Shown one piece after another: positions 55,994 through 64,000 of a stretch of 64,000 nucleotides of DNA (position 1 is its first letter; every line of letters begins with the position of its first letter). The notes beneath the pieces were generated by a model, which did not search any database, had not been told where the DNA came from, and was given only the letters and a program-made list of their open reading frames with translations. The translations under genes and the position numbers were made by a program. Origin of the DNA: Venturia oleaginea (lineage: Eukaryota; Ascomycota; Dothideomycetes; Venturiales; Venturiaceae); contig JABMLP010000010.1 of NCBI GenBank assembly GCA_013176395.1, positions 806,001 to 870,000 of the forward strand. The letters are read 5' to 3'.

Positions 55994-57689
55994 ATGAATT
56001 TCTTCGCTAAACCAGAGGTGGAGATATCTTTGGCCGGGTCGAGCGACACTCCAGATTGTTATGCTACTTCGTTTTCAACCCTGGACAAGATCCAAGGTTT
56101 CGCTACCATCTTGCCGAAGAAGGATACCAAATTTGACGACCTTCAGATTTCTTTTATTGGTAAGTCGCGTCGAACATCACATCTTCCCATTCCCACACCT
56201 TTCCGAAACTTCTTTCTTCAATGCGTCGCGGAGAGTAGGGTGGTCTCCTGCACCAACGGCGACCACTAAATCAAGTGCCCGGATTCGTTTTCTCCAGAGC
56301 TGAGTAAAGCCTAACCTCCAATTAGGTGTTACCAATACGTATGTGGACAAAATGTCCAGTTCGACAACAATGAGCGGAAGAACCAAATCTGTGCACAGGT
56401 TTTTGAAACTTGAACAGCCCATTCACGAGGCTGATCTACCTCCCTCTCGAATTCTTGAGGCTGGAAAGGAATACAAGTTTCCATTCACGTTTGTCGTTCC
56501 GCCTCAATTACTTCCTCTGGCATGTGTGCATAAAATCACTCACCCCACAATCCGAGACGCTCATTTGCAGCTGCCACCAAGCTTTGGTGACCCAATTCTT
56601 TCTGGTCACGGGCCAACGCTGCTCGATGATTTTGCGCCCGACATGACAAAGATCACTTACGACATCAAAGTCAAGCTTCTCAAGGATGAAGGCGATGATA
56701 TGACCACGGTTGTTGAGACGATGAAGAAACTCCGAATCAAGCCAGCATTCGAAGAGCAACCGCCAGTTGACATAGATGGGACGCACGAAGATTATTGCCA
56801 TCGACAAGAAAAGACGATGAGAAGGGGTATTCTGAAAGGCAAAATTGGTCGCTTGGTCATCGAGGCTTCGCAGCCAAAAAGCTTTCATCTGCCTGCAGTT
56901 CCGGTGGGAGAAGCGATCCCAGCGGTGTCCACCATGGCTAAGGTTGTGCTGCGATTTGACCCAGCCTCCGAATCCTGTCCACCACCTCGACTAGGTTCCC
57001 TATCCAGCAAGCTTAAGGTATGCACATATTTTGCAACGACACCGCGACAGGCCCTTCCAACCCGGACTCAGATGAACTACGACATGACGCAAGGCTACAT
57101 CAGCGACATGATTCAGCTTTCTTCCATGTGTGTTGCGTCTGTTGACTGGCAGAAGCATGAAGCTTGGGAAAGTCCAGAATCAAGACGTGCTTCTACTCTG
57201 TCGACCATGTCAGCCATGACAATTGGAACCAGTACACTTTCTCCGGGCGTGATACCAGACGCATCTTCCAGCTACAAAGACAGCTCCTTCTACACCGCTT
57301 CGATTCTCGTTCCCATCTCACTCCCAACCTCAAAGCATTTGGTTCCAACCTTTCACACCTGCCTCGTCACCCGCCAGTACGCTCTGCATTTGAATCTGTC
57401 CACACACGGCCAACCACTAGGTCCCTCTGTAAACCTCAAGTTGCCTATCCAAATATCCTCAGAAGGTAGCGTTGGAGTTGTCCAGCGACGTCGGATGAGC
57501 GAAGAGGCCGTACAGGCTGCTATGGATGCGGAGGCTACGTTCCAGCCTCGCAATATTGCACCACCGAGTGACGAGTACCTGGGTACTAGCGCTGTTGGAG
57601 CGACGGCGGAGCCGCCGGGATACAATTCATTCCAGGGATTTCGGCCTTCTCGGGTGAGCGTGCGAAGAGATGCTGTGCCGGCTCATTGA
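55994..57689 (+). CDS. Arrestin-domain protein (ART family trafficking adaptor)
   Basis: Exons 55994-56159 and 56326-57689 give 509 residues. The N-terminal arrestin fold runs from EVEISLAGSSDTPDCYATS through IQGFATILPKKDTKFDDLQI and FPFTFVVPPQLLP. The C-terminal arrestin half ends near LHLNLSTHGQPLGPSVNLKL. The tail contains PPGYNSF, a PPxY motif that would bind the WW domains of a Rsp5-type ubiquitin ligase. Such adaptors recruit the ligase to plasma-membrane transporters for endocytosis. Ser/Thr-rich loops (RRASTLSTMSAMTIGTS) are likely kinase targets. The cargo is unknown. Confidence 0.88.
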
Positions 57690-58180
57690 GTATGACTGTC
57701 TGATGCAGGTTGATGCTTGATGGGATTCATGACTTGACTTTTCTTTTCTTCATATATACTTTTTGGGGAGGGCGTTTACATGGGCGTTCGATTGGGATTT
57801 AGTTAGGGAGAGGCGCTGTGATACCCAAAATGTATGTGAGAGTGAAGTAGTTCAATGTCTTCAGGCAACCTGTTGTAATCATTATTGTTTACCATATTCA
57901 AAGCAACATCTGCGCAGTATCTCAGCAAGTTTCCAGAGTACCCCACTCCTTGAGAAGAATCCAATATGTCAACATTGCCAACAGAATCCATAAACAACGG
58001 TTTAAGCATAAGTCAAACGCTATGCGCATTCATCCCAAACATTATAATATTTGTTTACCAGCCGTACAGTTGCCACTACCATACTCCAGAACTACCCAAA
58101 CTCCTCATCCCCCACCCATTACAACATGCCCCTTCTCACACGCCCATCTCAACTACCCGCCCATTGTTTCCCACACCCTC
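57690..58180. other. Intergenic, convergent
   Basis: 3' flanks of the arrestin and SnoaL-like genes. No gene seen. Confidence 0.55.
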
Positions 58181-58930
58181 TCAATTCCTCTTCTCATCTC
58201 CCCCATAGATCGCCTCAGGCCTCGGTCCCATATTAGTAACCTTACTATACTTCAACTTCCACAACCCCTCATCCAACACCCAAATATCACCGCACTTCTC
58301 CCAGATCCGATAAGTTTTATTGACATCATAGAGAGCAGCTGGATCCCATCTCGGGAAGATGAGACTAGCCATCGTTAGTTCCGAAACCCTCTTGGGAAGA
58401 ACCCATCAATTCCAGCACCCTCCCACCCTCATAAAAGAATAGATGTCGTACTCTGAAGCAAACGTCGACTTTAAGATCACCATCGCAATATTCTAATCCC
58501 ACCACCAACCCCCCCAAACCAAAAAATGGAAGCAAACTTACTAAGTCCCAACCTTCGCCCTCCCTCCATCCAAAAACTCAATGCTATCACTACTAACATC
58601 ATGTCTAACCATAGCCCCCTCAAACGCTTCCCTCAACGCCTCTTTAATCTCATCCAAACCCCACAACACCGCACCACCAGGGAGCGCAGAATTATCATAG
58701 ACGGCATTTTGCGTCATTCCCAGACCGAGGGAATTAAAATCTTGGCGGTCGAGGATGTTGGCGAGACGGGATTCGGCTTGGTGGATGGCTTCGTAGGGGT
58801 CGAAGAGGATTGACATGTTGGTGTTATTGTTGGTGCTGGCGTTGGTATTGTCAATGGAGGTGGAGGAGAGGGCGAGGGTGAGAGAGAGAATGGGGAGAAG
58901 GGTTAGAAGGGTGGCGGTTGAGAAATGCAT
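58181..58930 (-). CDS. Secreted SnoaL/NTF2-like domain protein
   Basis: Three exons are proposed: 58930-58553, 58492-58419 and 58364-58181 (211 residues). The signal peptide is clear (MHFSTATLLTLLPILSLTLA). The mature part has the SnoaL-like cone fold pattern: a helical entry (YEAIHQAESRLANILDRQDF), a GLDEIKEAL helix and late beta strands (DIWVLDEGLWKLKYSKVTNMGP). The second junction (GTGCTG donor, CTAAC branch) is well supported. The first is less certain: it uses a GTTGGG donor, because a better GTAAGT ten bases on would create a stop. Fungal secreted SnoaL-like proteins are mostly uncharacterised; some family members are polyketide cyclases. There is no evidence of a cluster here. Confidence 0.65.
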
Positions 58931-59711
58931 CTTTGCTGGATTTAGGGTTGCGGTCGTTAAAGGAGCTGGGTGTGTTACAGGAAGAGGGTTACGGATGATG
59001 CTGTGACTGGAGATGATTCAATGCTGAGTTTAGATCCGGTTGTGGATAGCTTATATCCTATGTAGAATCTGGACGGTGAAAGACATTAGAGCTAAATCGA
59101 GCTCAGACGAGGCCGTTGTATGGCTTCGGACCCAGTCCATTGGAGCAGTTGGTTGCATGTCTTGATTAGTGTCGGCTACAACGTCTCGCTGATTGGAAGG
59201 AAGTTTTGTGTGCTGACGGGCTGAAGGATAATTGTCGTCGAAGAAAAGGCAACGTCTTTGTGGTGTAAAGCGAGGATGTTCATGTCTCTGCCTGCCATAC
59301 GGACGGTTTGATCTCTTCAACAAAGTCATACTGTGTCAGCATCGATCAACGCCTGGGCATCTTCTTTTGTTGCTAACAACGAGATTTGCAAAGTGTGCCC
59401 TGCAGGACTTCGTAGACAGTTAACGAGCCTGCTGTGGAATTGTGAAGTGAAAAGATTTCGTGACACAGCTTTACTTGGCCGAGAATCCAAGAGACCCTGC
59501 GTACACATGTTTCGGACTCGAAAAAAGACCAGTCTAAAGTCAGCCCAAAGATGATGAGATTCTACATCAGGCTTAAAGACATCGGGACATATGATCCATA
59601 CGCATACAACATCGTTCCTTACCCAACGCAACCCAGGAGTATTGACCGTCCCAAAAACGCCACTTCATGCACATACCCTTGATCAACCAGAAAGGCGCGT
59701 TCTTTGTTATA
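58931..59711. other. Intergenic
   Basis: Promoter of the SnoaL-like gene and 3' flank of MCM3. No gene seen. Confidence 0.55.
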
Positions 59712-62508
<2,797 letters not shown>

Positions 62509-63083
62509 CGTGGGTGTAGGTATGTTTACAACTGTGTTGTGGAGGGGATTTAGGAGTTGGCGGAGGGCTGAAAATGAGAAGAAGATCGCGTCGCGTAGGA
62601 GACGCGTGAAAGAGCTAACTCGATTCGGACAAAGTGGTTTTCAAGCTGCAATCTTCTCCACCCAGTCTTTCTTGCGCTTGAGCATTCGTTACGTTCCATT
62701 GCAAACGAGGCTGTCCCTCTTCCTATTCGTCTCTGTATCTGCCATCAGCCTCGCCCCTTCCCAGAAATGCGTCAAAACGTGGCTCTCCTCCAAAGATGGC
62801 AAGACCGTTTCCACTCTCGTTCCCAGTTTGACAGGGACGCACGGCGATACCATAACTCTTCACTTCCTCGGACAATACAGAATCATTTAGCAATATTGAC
62901 AGAATTAGCCATGGCTCAAAGTTCCAGGCTGATGAGTAAAACTCACTAACTTCCCCATATTCTGCCGGATGCCGAGGCAATCTCTGGCCTTTAAGATGGT
63001 GGAGAAATCCCCCAGACATCTGTCCTTCCCCAGATCACCCACTTCTCTCTTGCATCCAGACCTATCTCACTTTTATCTTCACA
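62509..63083. other. Bidirectional promoter region, MCM3 and thiolase
   Basis: 575 bp between two divergent starts, with no other gene. I did not identify a convincing MCB-type (ACGCGT) element, although GACGCGTG occurs near 62601. Confidence 0.45.
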
Positions 63084-64000
63084 ATGGCTACTGAAAGACT
63101 AAGACAGTTCACCCAACAGCTGGGCTTCACTGGCAAGACTGGCCTCGACGCCATGTAAGCTACCCCGCTGGAGGCGATGATGCAGTATTGTTTAATGATT
63201 ACAATTATAGCACCACCAAGAACGCAGATGATATCGTCATCACTCTCGCTATCCGTACGCCTCTGACCAAAGCCGGAAAGGGTGGTTTCAAGGACACTGG
63301 ACTCGACGGCATTGTCGTCAAGCTGTTGAAGGAGGTGAACAAGCGCAGCAACCTTGACCCAGCTCTCGTCGAGGATATTTGCTTGGGCAATGTAGGTTGA
63401 GACATAGAAGGAATGCCACATATAGAAAGACTAATCATAAAACAACAGGTCAACGAAGGTAAAGCTGCCTACATGGTTCGCGCCGCCGCCCTCGCTGCTG
63501 GCTTCCCAAACACCACGGCTGCCTCTTCCGTCAACCGCTTCTGCTCCTCTGGTCTCAAGGCTACGCAAGATATTGCAAACCAGATCGCTATGGGCTCCAT
63601 CGATTGCGGTATTGCCATCGGTGCCGAATCCATGTCCACTCCTGGTGAGAGACTCAACCGACCATTCACCGATGAGGTTCTAGAGAACCAGGAAGCAAAG
63701 GACTGTCAGCAGCCTATGGGACAAACCAGCGAGAACGTTGGTGCTGATTTCAACATTACTCGCGAGATGCAAGATAGATATGCGTACGAATCATACAGAA
63801 GAGCAGAAGTCGCACAAAAGGAGGGTTGGTTCGAGGATGAGATTGTCCCCATCACCACTCAGATCAAGGACCCAAAGACTGGCGAACCCAAGACGGTCAC
63901 ACTCACAAAGGATGAGGGCCCAAGATGGGGAACCACATACGAGGGACTGAGCAAGATCCGACCTGCATTCCCTGAATTCGGCAACCGCAGCACTGGTGGC
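63084..64000 (+). CDS. POT1: Peroxisomal 3-ketoacyl-CoA thiolase, 5' part
   Basis: Exons 63084-63154, 63211-63391 and 63449 to beyond the window end; 268 codons are visible. The N-terminus MATERLRQFTQQLGF contains RLRQFTQQL, a good fit to the PTS2 peroxisomal signal (R-L-x5-Q-L). The thiolase N-domain follows: ITLAIRTPLTKAGKGGFKDT, then the active-site cysteine in SSVNRFCSSGLKATQ and GAESMSTPGERLN. The enzyme cleaves 3-ketoacyl-CoA in the last step of peroxisomal beta-oxidation. The C-terminal half with the second cysteine and histidine lies outside the window. Confidence 0.94.

Overview
The window is nuclear DNA of a filamentous ascomycete (Pezizomycotina). The evidence is short GT-AG introns (mostly 43-100 bp) inside nearly every gene, genes densely packed on both strands, fungus-specific families (BOI-type SH3-SAM-PH scaffold, RCH1-like carrier, YVC1 channel, secreted serine-rich and SnoaL-like proteins) and a Pogo/Fot1-type DNA transposon. 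The gene content would suit a Leotiomycetes or Sordariomycetes fungus, but nothing here fixes the class. No rRNA, tRNA or CRISPR was found. All exon joins below were chosen so that reading frame, splice sites and family alignment agree.

Layout. 1-31 kb is mostly housekeeping: a ferroportin-like transporter cut by the window edge (+), a small zinc-ribbon protein (-), a POM33/TMEM33 membrane protein (-), a BUD2/CLA2-type RasGAP (-), an unknown conserved phosphoprotein-like gene (-), a thiamine-diphosphate enzyme whose fifth exon lies behind a 1.2-kb intron (+), a charged nuclear-type protein (-), a serine-rich probable cell-surface protein (-), a Ccc2-type copper ATPase (+), the vacuolar channel Yvc1 (-), eIF2alpha (-), a multi-pass membrane protein (-) and a DUF1294 protein (+). 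32-35 kb is gene-poor, with degenerate tandem repeats and a hairpin. 35-39 kb holds a glutamine-rich MIZ/SP-RING protein (-). 39.9-41.7 kb is a decayed Pogo/Fot1 element with terminal inverted repeats and a TA target duplication, followed by an 18-bp minisatellite. 42.7-58 kb carries the BOI scaffold, an enoyl-CoA hydratase/isomerase-like protein, a small conserved protein (-), a secreted PGAM-type phosphatase, an isocitrate-lyase/PEP-mutase-family enzyme, an RCH1-like carrier and an arrestin (all + except where noted). 58-64 kb has a secreted SnoaL-like protein (-), the replicative helicase subunit Mcm3 (-) and, divergently, a peroxisomal 3-ketoacyl-CoA thiolase (+, cut by the window end).

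The genes do not form one pathway or a biosynthetic cluster. Loose themes are metal and calcium transport (ferroportin, Ccc2, Yvc1, Rch1), polarity and endocytic signalling (Bud2-like GAP, Boi scaffold, arrestin) and acyl-CoA metabolism (crotonase, thiolase). The features most worth a second look are the 1.2-kb insertion-like intron in the ThDP enzyme, the Pogo element with a RIP-like nonsense change and frameshifts, the two-block minisatellite beside it, a possible terpene-synthase relic near 20.9 kb and the low-complexity desert at 32-35 kb. I found no convincing new multi-gene system.
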